Below are positions 6,006 to 13,548 of a stretch of 15,229 bases of DNA, piece after piece; position 1 is the first letter of the stretch; each line of letters starts with the position of its first letter. The notes under the pieces are model-generated. The model did not search any database. It had not been told where the DNA came from and saw nothing but the letters and a program-made list of their open reading frames with translations. Position numbers and translations under genes: made by a program. The DNA is taken from positions 1 to 15,229 of the forward strand of contig USKU01000020.1 of assembly GCA_900555335.1 (NCBI GenBank). The letters are read 5' to 3'. Source of the stretch: an uncultured Atopobium sp. (GTDB taxonomy: Bacteria; Actinomycetota; Coriobacteriia; Coriobacteriales; Atopobiaceae).

Positions 6006-7207
6006 TACGCGACACCACCTTTGCTGGAATCGGCTTCAGCGGCAGAGTCCCTGCTATCGCTGTCAGCTGCGTCGTTGCTGGCAGCATCGTTACTACCTGC
6101 AGCTTCGTCATAGTCGTGAGCAATTTCTGCGCCCAGCTCAGCCTCGCAACGCTCAACGGCCACGCGGTGAGAAATCTCCTCAGGTGCGTTGATGATGGCG
6201 TCTTCAAAGAGCGCGCGTATAAACAGCTGCTCTGCAGCCTGGCGAGAAAGTCCTCGAGCCGCAAGGTAATCAAGCTGCTCAGGGGAGACGGATCCAATGG
6301 TAGCACCGTGGTTACCAGCAACATCGTCCTCATCGCAGAGAATAACAGGCATGGTCTTGTTGACAACATCGTCGCCAAGAATCATGACCGTTTCAATCTC
6401 GTTACCCTGGGCATCCTTTGCGCCACGGACAAGATCGATGGTTGCACGAAGCGTCTTTTTAGCTGCCTCGTTAAGGACGCCAGACTCAGTGAGCTGCGCG
6501 CGCGTGGAGGTTCCACGCATGCGTACCAGGTGGTTGATATCAAGCGTCTCTTCGTGAGTGGCGTGATAGCGATTATTAAGGTCAAGGCGAGCGCGAGCGC
6601 CAACTAAGTTAGCGGTGAGGCCAAGACCGATGGTTGATCCACCCAGAGCGTACTGCTTAACATCAACGGCCGCGTCCTGGTGAACCTCAAGACCAACGCT
6701 CTCAAGGTGCTGCTGGCCCTCGTTGACGCCAAGCATCTCAATAAGGTGCAGCTTTGCGCCAGCCTCAACAACAATGCGGGTGAGCGCAGCGCTTGTTGGA
6801 AGTGCGTCGCTAGCGTTCGCATCGCTGGTGTTTGCGTCGCCGCTCGCAGGTACGCCGTCGCCTGCAAAAGCGGCGATAACGACAGTGGCCTCAGCACCTT
6901 CACGTACGATAACGCCGGTATTAGCACACTGGTTTTGAGCTGCGGAAACAGCAACAACAATAGGTTCTTCTCGCTTGGTACGAGCGGGAACGTTGTAGAA
7001 ATCAGACTTGAATGCCTGTGACTCTACGTAGTCAGTAACCTCCTGGCCCACTCCACACTCAATACGCTCAAAAAGACGAGGCAGAGGCAGGTACACTGTG
7101 CCTGCATCAGCGTGATTAGGGACGGTAACCGACAGTGAGTTAGCGCGTAGACGGTTCCATGTCTGAGCTGCAGGAACGTTGGCGCGATTAATCAAAACGT
7201 TATCCAT
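6005..7207 (-). CDS. sufD: SufD, Fe-S scaffold subunit
   Basis: A 400-residue SufBD-family protein that pairs with SufB and the ATPase SufC to build clusters. The beta-helix core and the C-terminal signature are visible: LDLNNRYHATHEETLDIN (208-225), the RGTSTRAQLTESG region, and NHGATIGSVSPEQLDYLAARG around His300, the position of the functionally important His in SufD. The start ATG overlaps the sufB stop by one base. Two low-complexity segments are unusual: a repeat insertion at about 117-139 (DANTSDANASDA) and an acidic Ser/Asp/Ala tail from about 365 to 400. Both are encoded by repetitive DNA and lie outside conserved blocks. Paralogy with SufB is resolved by length and by the missing SufB N-terminal domain. 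Confidence 0.93.
   Translation of the reverse strand: MDNVLINRANVPAAQTWNRLRANSLSVTVPNHADAGTVYLPLPRLFERIECGVGQEVTDYVESQAFKSDFYNVPARTKREEPIVVAVSAAQNQCANTGVIVREGAEATVVIAAFAGDGVPASGDANTSDANASDALPTSAALTRIVVEAGAKLHLIEMLGVNEGQQHLESVGLEVHQDAAVDVKQYALGGSTIGLGLTANLVGARARLDLNNRYHATHEETLDINHLVRMRGTSTRAQLTESGVLNEAAKKTLRATIDLVRGAKDAQGNEIETVMILGDDVVNKTMPVILCDEDDVAGNHGATIGSVSPEQLDYLAARGLSRQAAEQLFIRALFEDAIINAPEEISHRVAVERCEAELGAEIAHDYDEAAGSNDAASNDAADSDSRDSAAEADSSKGGVA
6804..6848. repeat. 15-bp tandem repeat in sufD
   Basis: Three units of 15 bases start at 6804, 6819 and 6834 (GCGTCGCTAGCGTTC and two variants). They encode the DAN(T/A)S repeats of the SufD insertion. Confidence 0.75.
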
Positions 7208-8625
7208 TAGCCAATCGCTCCTTCCATCTCAAGTTTAATCAGGTTATTCATCTCAACGGCGTACTCCATAGGAAGCTCCTTTGAGACAGGATTTGCAAAT
7301 CCATTTACTACCATGGTGCGAGCCTCAGCTTCAGAGCAACCGCGGCTCATCAGGTACAAAACGGTGTCGTCAGAAATGCGACCAATAGTTGCCTCGTGGC
7401 CAATCTGAGCAGTTGCATTGCGAACATCCATCTCTGGGATAGTGTCGGAGCGGCTGATGTTATCCAGCATCAGAGACTGGCACGAGAACGCTACGCGAGC
7501 GTTTTCTGCCTTGCGTCCAACGGTCACGGCTGAGCGGAAAGTGTTGACGCCGCCGTCTTTGGAGATGGACTTAGTGTCAACGTTTGCCGAGTTATTGGAG
7601 CCGTTGATAATCACCTTGCAGCCTGTATCCAGGTCCTGCGTAGCGCCTGCAAACGTAATACCGGTGAACTCACAGTTAGAAGAATCGCCGTTCATGATGG
7701 TAGAAGGGTAGAGGTAGGAAACGTGGCTACCAAAAGAGCCCGAGACCCACTCCATCTTTGCGTTGCTGCCAATAATGGCGCGCTTGGTGTTGAGGTTGTA
7801 CATGTTCTTGGACCAGTTTTCGATGGTCGAGTAACGCAGACGAGCACCGTCTTTAACAAAGAGCTCAACAGCTCCTGCATGGAGGTTTGCTGCGTAGTAC
7901 TTAGGTGCGGAGCAGCCCTCAATAAAGTGCAGGTCAGCGCCTTCCTCAACAATAATAAGTGTGTGCTCAAACTGGCCAGCACCCTGAGCATTGAGCCTAA
8001 AGTAGCTCTGAAGTGGGTAGTCCAGGGTGATATTTTTAGGAACATAGACAAAAGAACCGCCAGACCATACGGCATAGTGCAGAGCCGCAAACTTGTGATC
8101 TGTTGGAGGAATCAGCTTGCCAAAGTACTCTTTAACAACAGGCTCCCACTGCGGATCGTGCAGAGCATCCTCAATGGTGGTGTAAATAACACCCTGCTCA
8201 GCAACTTCCTCGCGCATGTTGTGATAGACAATCTCAGAATCGTACTGAGCACCAACGCCGGCAAGGCTTTCTGCTTCTGCCTGCGGAATGCCCAGACGAT
8301 CAAAGGTATCCCTAATATCCTCAGGTACGTCGTCCCAGCTATTTGCCTGCTGAGTCTTTGGCGAGACATACGTGGAGATATGATTCAAATCCAAACCTGC
8401 AATAGAAGGTCCCCAGTTGGTAGCCATCTGGCGCTGGTGATAGGTTTCCAGGGCCGACAACCTCATCTGGAGCATCCACTCGGGCTCTTCTTTTTTCTCG
8501 GAAATAGCACGCACAATTTCTGGCGTAAGGCCATCATCGTAGCGCTCGTAACCCTCTTCGGACTTGGTGAAGTCGTAGAGCGAGCGGTCTACGTCAGCGA
8601 CCTCAGATCGCTTCTTCTCGCTCAC
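7207..8625 (-). CDS. sufB: SufB, Fe-S scaffold subunit
   Basis: The 472-residue main scaffold of the SufBCD complex, where clusters are assembled before transfer to apoproteins. Family features in order: an N-terminal helical region with EEPEWMLQMRLSAL (46-59), IPPTDHKFAALHYAVWSGGSF (172-192), EGCSAPKYYAANLHAGAVE with Cys238, NLNTKRAIIGSNAKMEWV, and the C-terminal GHEATIGRISDD (409-420), followed by the ELPMEYAVEMNNLIKLEMEG ending typical of Gram-positive SufB. The start is GTG 8625-8623, which overlaps the sufC stop codon by one base (TAGTG). No ribosome site of its own is needed if it is translationally coupled to sufC. Confidence 0.97.
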   Translation of the reverse strand: MSEKKRSEVADVDRSLYDFTKSEEGYERYDDGLTPEIVRAISEKKEEPEWMLQMRLSALETYHQRQMATNWGPSIAGLDLNHISTYVSPKTQQANSWDDVPEDIRDTFDRLGIPQAEAESLAGVGAQYDSEIVYHNMREEVAEQGVIYTTIEDALHDPQWEPVVKEYFGKLIPPTDHKFAALHYAVWSGGSFVYVPKNITLDYPLQSYFRLNAQGAGQFEHTLIIVEEGADLHFIEGCSAPKYYAANLHAGAVELFVKDGARLRYSTIENWSKNMYNLNTKRAIIGSNAKMEWVSGSFGSHVSYLYPSTIMNGDSSNCEFTGITFAGATQDLDTGCKVIINGSNNSANVDTKSISKDGGVNTFRSAVTVGRKAENARVAFSCQSLMLDNISRSDTIPEMDVRNATAQIGHEATIGRISDDTVLYLMSRGCSEAEARTMVVNGFANPVSKELPMEYAVEMNNLIKLEMEGAIG

Positions 8626-9392
8626 TAGTTAGCACCGCCCTCATCAGTCTGGTTCTCAAAACGCTCAAAGCCCTCGTGGTCAATCTGGTTGATAAGGTCA
8701 GCAGGACCATCTGCCACCAGGTGACCCTTAACCATAACGTGAGTGCGGTCAATCTCAAGGCGCTCAAGAATGCGGGTGTTGTGAGTAATGATGAGCAGCG
8801 AGCCGTCGCAGGTCTCGCGATAGGCCTGAATGCCCTTTGAAACAACGGAGAGTGCGTCAACGTCCAAGCCAGAGTCTGTTTCGTCGAGAATGGCAAGTTT
8901 AGGCTGGAGCAGCAAAAGCTGGAGCATCTCAACCTTTTTCTTCTCGCCACCAGAGAAGCCAACGTTAAGCTCACGCATCAAGAAGCCCTGATCAAGCTCA
9001 AGCTGATCAGAAATCTGACCAACACGCTGACGGAACTGACGAGCAGTCATCTTAAGCTCAGGGCGCATCTGTGTAATGGTACGCAGGAATGAATAAAGAG
9101 GAACGCCAGGAACCTCAACAGGCGCCTGGTAGGAGAGGAAGATGCCCGCAAGAGAGCGCTTATCTGCAGCAAGCTCAGTTACATCCTCGCCGTTAAAGAT
9201 AAGGGAACCATCGGTAATCTTATAGGTAGGATCACCCATAATGACGCGGCCAAGTGTTGATTTACCTGCGCCGTTAGGTCCCATCAGAACGTGAGCCTGG
9301 CCATCACCAATGCTCAGATCAATTGAATGCAGGATGGATTTCTCCTCGGTACCTGCAGAAATTCCGTTTACACGGAGTAGCTCAGTTGCCAT
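8625..9392 (-). CDS. sufC: SufC, ABC-type ATPase of the SUF complex
   Basis: A 255-residue ATPase that drives the conformational change of SufBD. Walker A GPNGAGKST is at 38-46, the Q-loop Gln at 89 (SYQAPVEVPGV), the signature FSGGEKKK at 146-153, Walker B LAILDE at 166-171 with the SufC-type TDSGLD D-loop, and the switch His at 204 (IITHN). The start is ATG 9392-9390, because GGAG lies eight bases upstream (9404-9401) and the protein then begins like other SufC proteins. The frame stays open 27 codons further upstream, but that extension is not conserved. It is the first gene of the operon and divergent from hisS, with 334 bases between the start codons. Confidence 0.96.
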   Translation of the reverse strand: MATELLRVNGISAGTEEKSILHSIDLSIGDGQAHVLMGPNGAGKSTLGRVIMGDPTYKITDGSLIFNGEDVTELAADKRSLAGIFLSYQAPVEVPGVPLYSFLRTITQMRPELKMTARQFRQRVGQISDQLELDQGFLMRELNVGFSGGEKKKVEMLQLLLLQPKLAILDETDSGLDVDALSVVSKGIQAYRETCDGSLLIITHNTRILERLEIDRTHVMVKGHLVADGPADLINQIDHEGFERFENQTDEGGAN

Positions 9393-9414
9393 AAATCTCT
9401 CTCCAAATATCTCT

Positions 9415-9428
9415 ACGTGCAAGCACGT
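9415..9428. promoter_or_regulatory. 14-bp palindrome in the sufC leader
   Basis: ACGTGC-AA-GCACGT is a perfect palindrome with a 2-base centre, located 22 bases upstream of the sufC start and 10 bases before its ribosome site. It could be an operator, or a small RNA hairpin that affects initiation. No regulator for it is evident. Confidence 0.3.
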
Positions 9429-9550
9429 GATACGTTTGTGACTAGCCACTTTGGACAGCTCTAGGGCGAGCAAAACCTTGTGCTAGTGCGGTTTTGTGGC
9501 AAAGACAAACGCCAATGTCACCGATGTTTTTGTCATACCCCAAAATCCGC

Positions 9551-9576
9551 TAATTCATACTAAATGGTAGGAATTA
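9551..9576. promoter_or_regulatory. Candidate operator for the Rrf2 regulator of the suf operon
   Basis: TAATTCATAC (9551-9560) and GTAGGAATTA (9567-9576) are reverse complements at nine of ten positions, around a 6-base centre. This 26-bp AT-rich dyad is of the size and symmetry bound by Rrf2 dimers. It lies in the sufC-hisS divergent region, overlapping a possible minus-strand promoter. The link to the Rrf2 protein at 3730-4182 is inference from context. Confidence 0.45.
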
Positions 9577-9584
9577 AAAAGCAA
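9554..9584 (-). promoter_or_regulatory. Possible suf operon promoter overlapping the dyad
   Basis: On the minus strand, TTGCTT (9584-9579) and TATGAA (9559-9554) could be -35 and -10 boxes with a long 19-base spacer that contains most of the dyad. The transcript would have a leader of about 155 bases before sufC. The box matches are moderate and the spacing is unusual. Confidence 0.25.
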
Positions 9585-9726
9585 CCCTCACATAAGTACT
9601 TTTTCACGTTTTCTAGAAAATAATCGGATTTTTTCATAGGTTTCAAAAGTTATAAAAGCTTTTCTGCGCCAGAGCCGTCTCTCATGGGTAAACTAGAAAC
9701 ATCTATGTTTGTAACAAGGAGGATTC
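9577..9726 (+). promoter_or_regulatory. hisS leader and probable promoter region
   Basis: This AT-rich stretch contains TATAAA at 9651-9656, a fair -10 candidate, but no clear -35 box. I found no T-box-like specifier or antiterminator structure and no T-tract hairpin. The only firm element is the ribosome site AAGGAGG at 9717-9723, just before the hisS ATG. Confidence 0.3.
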
Positions 9727-11037
9727 ATGGGTCAGAGAATTCAAGGTACCGAAGATCTTTACGGCGGCTATATGCGCTCTTGGGAGCATATGCAAGATGT
9801 TGCCCGCCATCTGTTTGGTACTTATGGCTTTGACCGCATTGAGACTCCTGCACTTGAGCAGGTAGATACCTTTGTTCACGGTATTGGTGAGTCAACCGAT
9901 GTAGTACGCAAAGAGATGTTCCGCGTTTTTTCAGGCGCGCTACTTGATGATTTGCTGGCTGCCGGCAATGAGTCCGGTCTTAAGCCTCGTCAGCGCATGG
10001 CTATGCGTCCTGAGGGAACAGCTGGTGTGGTCCGTGCTGCTGTTGAGCACAATTTTGTGCCACAGGGAGGAACACCCGCAAAGCTTTGGTACGCCGAAGC
10101 AATGTTTAGGGGAGAGCGTCCTCAGAAGGGCCGCCTGCGCCAGTTCCACCAGGTAGGTGTTGAGTGGCTTGGAGCCTCTGATCCAGCTGCCGATGCAGAA
10201 TCCATCATCATGTTGATGAAGTTCTACGAGCAGATGGGTTTCTCGCCAGCTGATATGAAGCTCATGATTAACTCCATGGGTGATGCGGAGTGCCGTCCTG
10301 CATATCGCGAGAAGGTCAAGCAGTTCATTCTTGATCACAAGGATGAGATGTGTGAGGACTGTCTTGAGCGTGCGGAGATTAATCCACTTCGTGCATTTGA
10401 CTGCAAAAATGAGAGCTGCCACGCGGTTATGAAGGATGCACCACTGATTTCTGACAACCTATGTGATGATTGTCGCGCTCACTATGAGCAGGTCAAGGCA
10501 TATTTGGACGCTGCTGGTATTTCATATGTTGAGGATCCAACGCTTGTTCGCGGTTTGGATTACTACACACGTACTGTCTTTGAGGTAGAGATTCCAAACG
10601 CTGGCGTTGGCGCTATCGGTGGTGGCGGTCGTTATGACGGTCTTGTTGAGCTTGAAGGCGGAAAGCCAACCCCAGGCGTTGGATTTGCTGTTGGCTTTGA
10701 GCGCATTATGCTGGCGCTGGAGGCTCTTGGTGTTGCAGCCGAGCCAGCAGCTCCAAGCTGTGTTTATGTTGCCTGCGCAGGTGCTGAGCAGGCTCCTGTT
10801 GTATTTGATACCGTGTTGGCATTGCGTGAAGCTGGCATTAGATGCGAGGCTGATCGTACTGGTCGTTCGCTGAAGGCTCAGTTTAAGCAGGCAGATAAGA
10901 TGGGCGCAACGCTTTGCGTGGTTATTGGTCCAGATGAGGTTGAGGCTGGTGCGGTAACCCTTCGTGATATGGAGTCTCACGAGCAGGTACAGGTGCCTGC
11001 TAACCAGCTTGTTGCTGAGGTTGAAGCAAGACAGTAA
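9727..11037 (+). CDS. hisS: Histidyl-tRNA synthetase
   Basis: A class II aminoacyl-tRNA synthetase of 436 residues that charges tRNA-His in the cytosol. Motif 2 is at 127-142 (FRGERPQKGRLRQFHQ), the histidine-specific motif RGLDYYT at 275-281, and motif 3 spans GGGGRYDGL (298-306) and GFAVGFERI (319-327). The C-terminal 95 residues form the anticodon-binding domain. The insertion domain carries cysteines at 209, 212, 226, 231, 246 and 249 in a C-x2-C, C-x4-C, C-x2-C pattern that could bind a metal. Some HisRS lineages have such Cys, others do not. The start is supported by AAGGAGG immediately upstream. The length and catalytic motifs separate it from the HisZ paralogue. It is transcribed alone; no aspS follows, although that neighbour is common elsewhere. 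Confidence 0.97.
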   Translation: MGQRIQGTEDLYGGYMRSWEHMQDVARHLFGTYGFDRIETPALEQVDTFVHGIGESTDVVRKEMFRVFSGALLDDLLAAGNESGLKPRQRMAMRPEGTAGVVRAAVEHNFVPQGGTPAKLWYAEAMFRGERPQKGRLRQFHQVGVEWLGASDPAADAESIIMLMKFYEQMGFSPADMKLMINSMGDAECRPAYREKVKQFILDHKDEMCEDCLERAEINPLRAFDCKNESCHAVMKDAPLISDNLCDDCRAHYEQVKAYLDAAGISYVEDPTLVRGLDYYTRTVFEVEIPNAGVGAIGGGGRYDGLVELEGGKPTPGVGFAVGFERIMLALEALGVAAEPAAPSCVYVACAGAEQAPVVFDTVLALREAGIRCEADRTGRSLKAQFKQADKMGATLCVVIGPDEVEAGAVTLRDMESHEQVQVPANQLVAEVEARQ

Positions 11038-11073
11038 CAGCTAATAGTTTCTATTCCTGAAACCTCTTATGTC

Positions 11074-11119
11074 TGAACTGCCTCCCATTTCTTGGACACG
11101 AGAAATAGGAGGCAGTTCA
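11074..11119. repeat. Long hairpin repeat, copy 1 (IS3-end-like sequence)
   Basis: TGAACTGCCTCCCATTTCT (11074-11092) pairs with 11101-11119 over 19 positions with one mismatch, loop TGGACACG. The left arm plus loop reads TGAACTG...TTGGACA, which resembles the terminal repeats of IS3-family elements. It lies 37 bases after hisS. No T-run follows on either strand, so a classical terminator is doubtful, although it may still end transcripts. Confidence 0.8.
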
Positions 11120-11120
11120 A

Positions 11121-11251
11121 AACACACCTAAGTCAGATAATCTGTCAAAAAGACGTATACATGACGCTGAAAATACCTCAATCATGCAGATTATCTTCAT
11201 TAGATGTGTAAAATGCCCGCAATTGAGCAGAATATCTGACTTAGGTGTGTT
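11121..11251. repeat. 131-bp element with 24-bp inverted ends and three internal dyads
   Basis: The 24 bases at 11121-11144 and the reverse complement of 11228-11251 agree at 23 positions (outer part AACACACCTAAGTCAGATA). An 11-bp dyad recurs three times: CAGATAATCTG (11134-11144), CAGATTATCTT (11187-11197) and CAGAATATCTG (11228-11238). There is no open reading frame of note. The form is MITE-like, or it could be a multi-site protein-binding region. No target duplication is evident. Confidence 0.65.
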
Positions 11252-11488
11252 CCGTAGATACAGAATTTATCGATAGTTAAATTTCTTATATAAGTCTATT
11301 CATGTTTAAGCATATTAGATGAAGTTTATGCATAGAGATGCATATCAGGTAGTGCGACCGCCTAGCTGCCTGCTATCTTGATTAAGAACATGTCGATTCT
11401 TCGGCAGAACATAAGAAAACCGCGCTATTTTGCACGCCAGGACTAAAAGCCGACGCTAACACGCTACAGAATCATAATCATCCGCATA
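11252..11488. other. AT-rich intergenic DNA with no recognisable feature
   Basis: This is the middle of the convergent gap between hisS and the aminotransferase gene. I looked for a tRNA, a small coding frame and a terminator and found none. It lies between the 131-bp element and the second long hairpin. Confidence 0.5.
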
Positions 11489-11534
11489 TGAACTGCCTCC
11501 CATTTCTTGGACATAAGAAATGGGAGGCAGTTCA
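11489..11534. repeat. Long hairpin repeat, copy 2 (IS3-end-like sequence)
   Basis: TGAACTGCCTCCCATTTCTT (11489-11508) and its exact reverse complement (11515-11534) form a perfect 20-bp stem with loop GGACAT. It is nearly identical to the hairpin at 11074-11119. It lies 61 bases past the end of the aminotransferase gene, which is read toward it. No T-run follows on either strand. Confidence 0.85.
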
Positions 11535-11555
11535 CTTTGTCGTTTGCGGTCGGCT

Positions 11556-11587
11556 GATCTTCTCGCCCGTTGATTTTCTCGCCTGTT
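11556..11587. repeat. Tandem 16-bp repeat carrying TTCTCGCC
   Basis: GATCTTCTCGCCCGTT (11556-11571) is followed directly by GATTTTCTCGCCTGTT (11572-11587), with two differences. It ends eight bases before the aminotransferase stop codon, in noncoding DNA. Each unit carries the window-wide octamer TTCTCGCC. Confidence 0.75.
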
Positions 11588-11594
11588 GTAGCGC

Positions 11595-12779
11595 TTATTT
11601 CATTGCAGCAAGAGCCTTTTCCCAGGCAGCAAGCGAGTCAACGCAGGTCTGATACGCAACGCAGTAGCTTACGCGCAACCAACCTGGGCAACCAAACGAG
11701 TCGGATGGAACGGGCAGCAACTCAAACTGCTTAGCAACATCGCAGAACGCCTGAGCATCTCCACCAGGAGCACGAACCCACAGGTAGAATGCACCATCAG
11801 GCTGGATGTACTCGTAACCAAGCTTGGTGAGGCCCTCGGTCAGAACTTCTCGATTCTTTGCATAAGCCTCAACATCTGCCGGCTCATCAACGCAGTCGAT
11901 AATAACGCGCTGGAAAAGGGCTGGTGCGCATACAAAGCCCAGCAAACGAGCAGCACCCGCACAAGCTGCGTAAATCTCCTTCTGCTCCGGATTAGACGCA
12001 GGTACCAGCACCCAACCAATACGCTCGCCAGGAAGCGAGAGGGACTTGGAGTAGGAATAGCACACAATGGTGCGCTCGTATACGTCAGGAACCCAAGGGA
12101 CCTCAATGTTGCCAAAAACAATCTCGCGATAAGGTTCGTCGGAGATGACGTAAATGTCAGTGCCCAGCTCAGCGGAGCGTTTGCGGAGAATATTGGCAAA
12201 TGCGTCCAGGTTTTCCCTGGTATACACAGCACCAACAGGATTGTTTGGAGAGTTGATAATCACCGCGCGAGTCTTAGGCGTAAGAGCTGCGCAAACAGCG
12301 TCAACGTCAATCTGGAAGGTTTTCTCGTCAGCCAGAACCTCAACACACGTGGCCTCGGCATGGTCAATCCACACGCGGTACTCAGGGAAGTATGGAGCAA
12401 TAACAATAACCTCTTCACCTGGGGAAACGATGGAATTGAGTGCCATAGAAACGGAAGCTGCAGCTCCACAGGTCAAGATGAGATCGCCGGCCTGAGCTGC
12501 GTGGTCTCCAAATCGGCGTCGGAGCGACGCGGCAATTGCCTCTCTAGCCTGAGGAATACCGATTGCAGGCGTGTAGCTGTGGACCTGCTGAGGAGGAAGC
12601 TGCATGGCAGCCTCGATAGAGGTGCGAACAGCCTCAGGAGCAGGCACGGAAGGGTTACCGATCGAGAAATCAAACACGTTCTGAGCGCCAATCTCAGCGC
12701 GACGCTGTACCGCGTAGCCTGCAATCTCGCGGATTGAAGACTTTTCCACTCCGTACGCAAGACTTTTCTGATTGACCAT
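11595..12779 (-). CDS. PLP-dependent class I/II aminotransferase
   Basis: A 394-residue fold-type I aminotransferase, probably cytosolic and acting on aspartate or a related amino acid. Visible signatures: FDFSIGNPSVPAP (36-48), Tyr130 in APYFPEY, NSPNNPVGAVY with Asn180, SDEPYREIVF with Asp214 and Tyr217, the PLP Lys245 in YSYSKSLSLPGERIGW with Arg253, and WLRVSYC with the carboxylate-binding Arg369. The subgroup resembles proteins generally annotated as aspartate/pyridoxal-phosphate-dependent aminotransferase in anaerobic Gram-positives. The substrate cannot be read from the sequence. It starts at ATG 12779, with only a weak purine-rich site upstream (GAGAGAATCGAGAAACC). It lies 220 bases downstream of hpt on the same strand, with a hairpin between them, so it probably has its own promoter. 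Confidence 0.9.
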   Translation of the reverse strand: MVNQKSLAYGVEKSSIREIAGYAVQRRAEIGAQNVFDFSIGNPSVPAPEAVRTSIEAAMQLPPQQVHSYTPAIGIPQAREAIAASLRRRFGDHAAQAGDLILTCGAAASVSMALNSIVSPGEEVIVIAPYFPEYRVWIDHAEATCVEVLADEKTFQIDVDAVCAALTPKTRAVIINSPNNPVGAVYTRENLDAFANILRKRSAELGTDIYVISDEPYREIVFGNIEVPWVPDVYERTIVCYSYSKSLSLPGERIGWVLVPASNPEQKEIYAACAGAARLLGFVCAPALFQRVIIDCVDEPADVEAYAKNREVLTEGLTKLGYEYIQPDGAFYLWVRAPGGDAQAFCDVAKQFELLPVPSDSFGCPGWLRVSYCVAYQTCVDSLAAWEKALAAMK

Positions 12780-12892
12780 GGTTTCTCGATTCTCTCGAAG
12801 CCTACAGTAACTACCTGGTAAAACGTTGGCGTTGAGGCCGTAGATGACGCTGCGGCGTATCTGACCTCACACAACCTTTGATAGATAGCATA

Positions 12893-12922
12893 TTGGGCGA
12901 GAAAATCGATCTTCTCGCCCAA
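12893..12922. repeat. Perfect 11-bp inverted repeat of the TTCTCGCCC motif
   Basis: TTGGGCGAGAA (12893-12903) and TTCTCGCCCAA (12912-12922) are exact reverse complements with an 8-base loop. It lies between hpt and the aminotransferase gene, both read leftward. It could end the tilS-hpt transcript, but no T-run follows on the minus strand. The paired octamers recall how uptake sequences often sit in inverted pairs in other bacteria. Confidence 0.7.
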
Positions 12923-12999
12923 CTTTAAAAGTTTTAACAAATTTGTATCTATTCCACGGGTTTGCTGCAAATTTTTGAAGCAGACCGGCCGACCTCAGC

Positions 13000-13548
13000 C
13001 TATTCGTACACAGAAGGCTTCAAAACACCAACAAATGGCAGATTGCGATAGCGCTCAGCGTAATCAAGACCGTAACCAACAACAAACTTATTTGGCACGT
13101 GAGTACCCACGTAGCGAGGATCAATAGCAGGACGCTTGCCCTCAATATCCTTGACCAGGAAGGCAGCAATCTCAATGGATGCGGGGTTACGAGACTTGAG
13201 CATACGCACCAGGTAAGAAAGGGTCAGGCCGGAGTCCAGGACGTCCTCGACGATGATGACGTGACGGCCCTCAATCTTGGTGTCAAGATCCTTTACGATG
13301 CGCACGACGCCAGAGCTCTTAACACCGTCGCCGTAGCTGGAAACAGCCATGAAATCGATGGAGAGTGGGCATTCAATGGCGCGCATGATGTCGGCCATGA
13401 ACACGACGGCTCCGCGAAGAACAGCAATGACCAGGGGGTTCTTGTCAGCGTAGTCACGCGTGATCTCTGCACCCACCTTCTTGACGATGTCCTTGATGTC
13501 CTGCTCGTCAAGTAGAATCTCCTGAATATCAGGGTGAAGCTCCGCCAT
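13000..13548 (-). CDS. hpt: Hypoxanthine (guanine) phosphoribosyltransferase
   Basis: A purine salvage enzyme of 182 residues that makes IMP or GMP from the base and PRPP. The PRPP-binding motif VIIVEDVLDSGLTL is at 97-110, with Glu101, Asp102 and Asp105; the LRGAVVFMADI loop is at 44-54; Lys133, Phe155-Val156 and Asp162 sit in the purine-binding segment (NKFVVGYGLDYAERYRNLP). The length is typical. The start ATG (13548-13546) overlaps the tilS stop by one base (TAATG), with GAGGAG a few bases upstream inside the end of tilS. The tilS-hpt pair is a conserved Gram-positive arrangement, often followed by ftsH. Here ftsH is absent and an aminotransferase gene follows after a 220-base gap. Confidence 0.95.
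   Translation of the reverse strand: MAELHPDIQEILLDEQDIKDIVKKVGAEITRDYADKNPLVIAVLRGAVVFMADIMRAIECPLSIDFMAVSSYGDGVKSSGVVRIVKDLDTKIEGRHVIIVEDVLDSGLTLSYLVRMLKSRNPASIEIAAFLVKDIEGKRPAIDPRYVGTHVPNKFVVGYGLDYAERYRNLPFVGVLKPSVYE

Noticed and set aside
9393..9473. 27-codon N-terminal extension of SufC
   Set aside because: The extension is not conserved in SufC, and a GGAG site correctly precedes the ATG at 9392.
9577..9726. T-box or other leader riboswitch for hisS
   Set aside because: No T-box consensus, specifier loop or terminator/antiterminator pair is visible in the 150 bases before hisS.
11074..11534. A complete IS3-family insertion between the two hairpins
   Set aside because: The 370 bases between them contain no transposase frame, each hairpin is itself a closed dyad, and no target-site duplication is evident.
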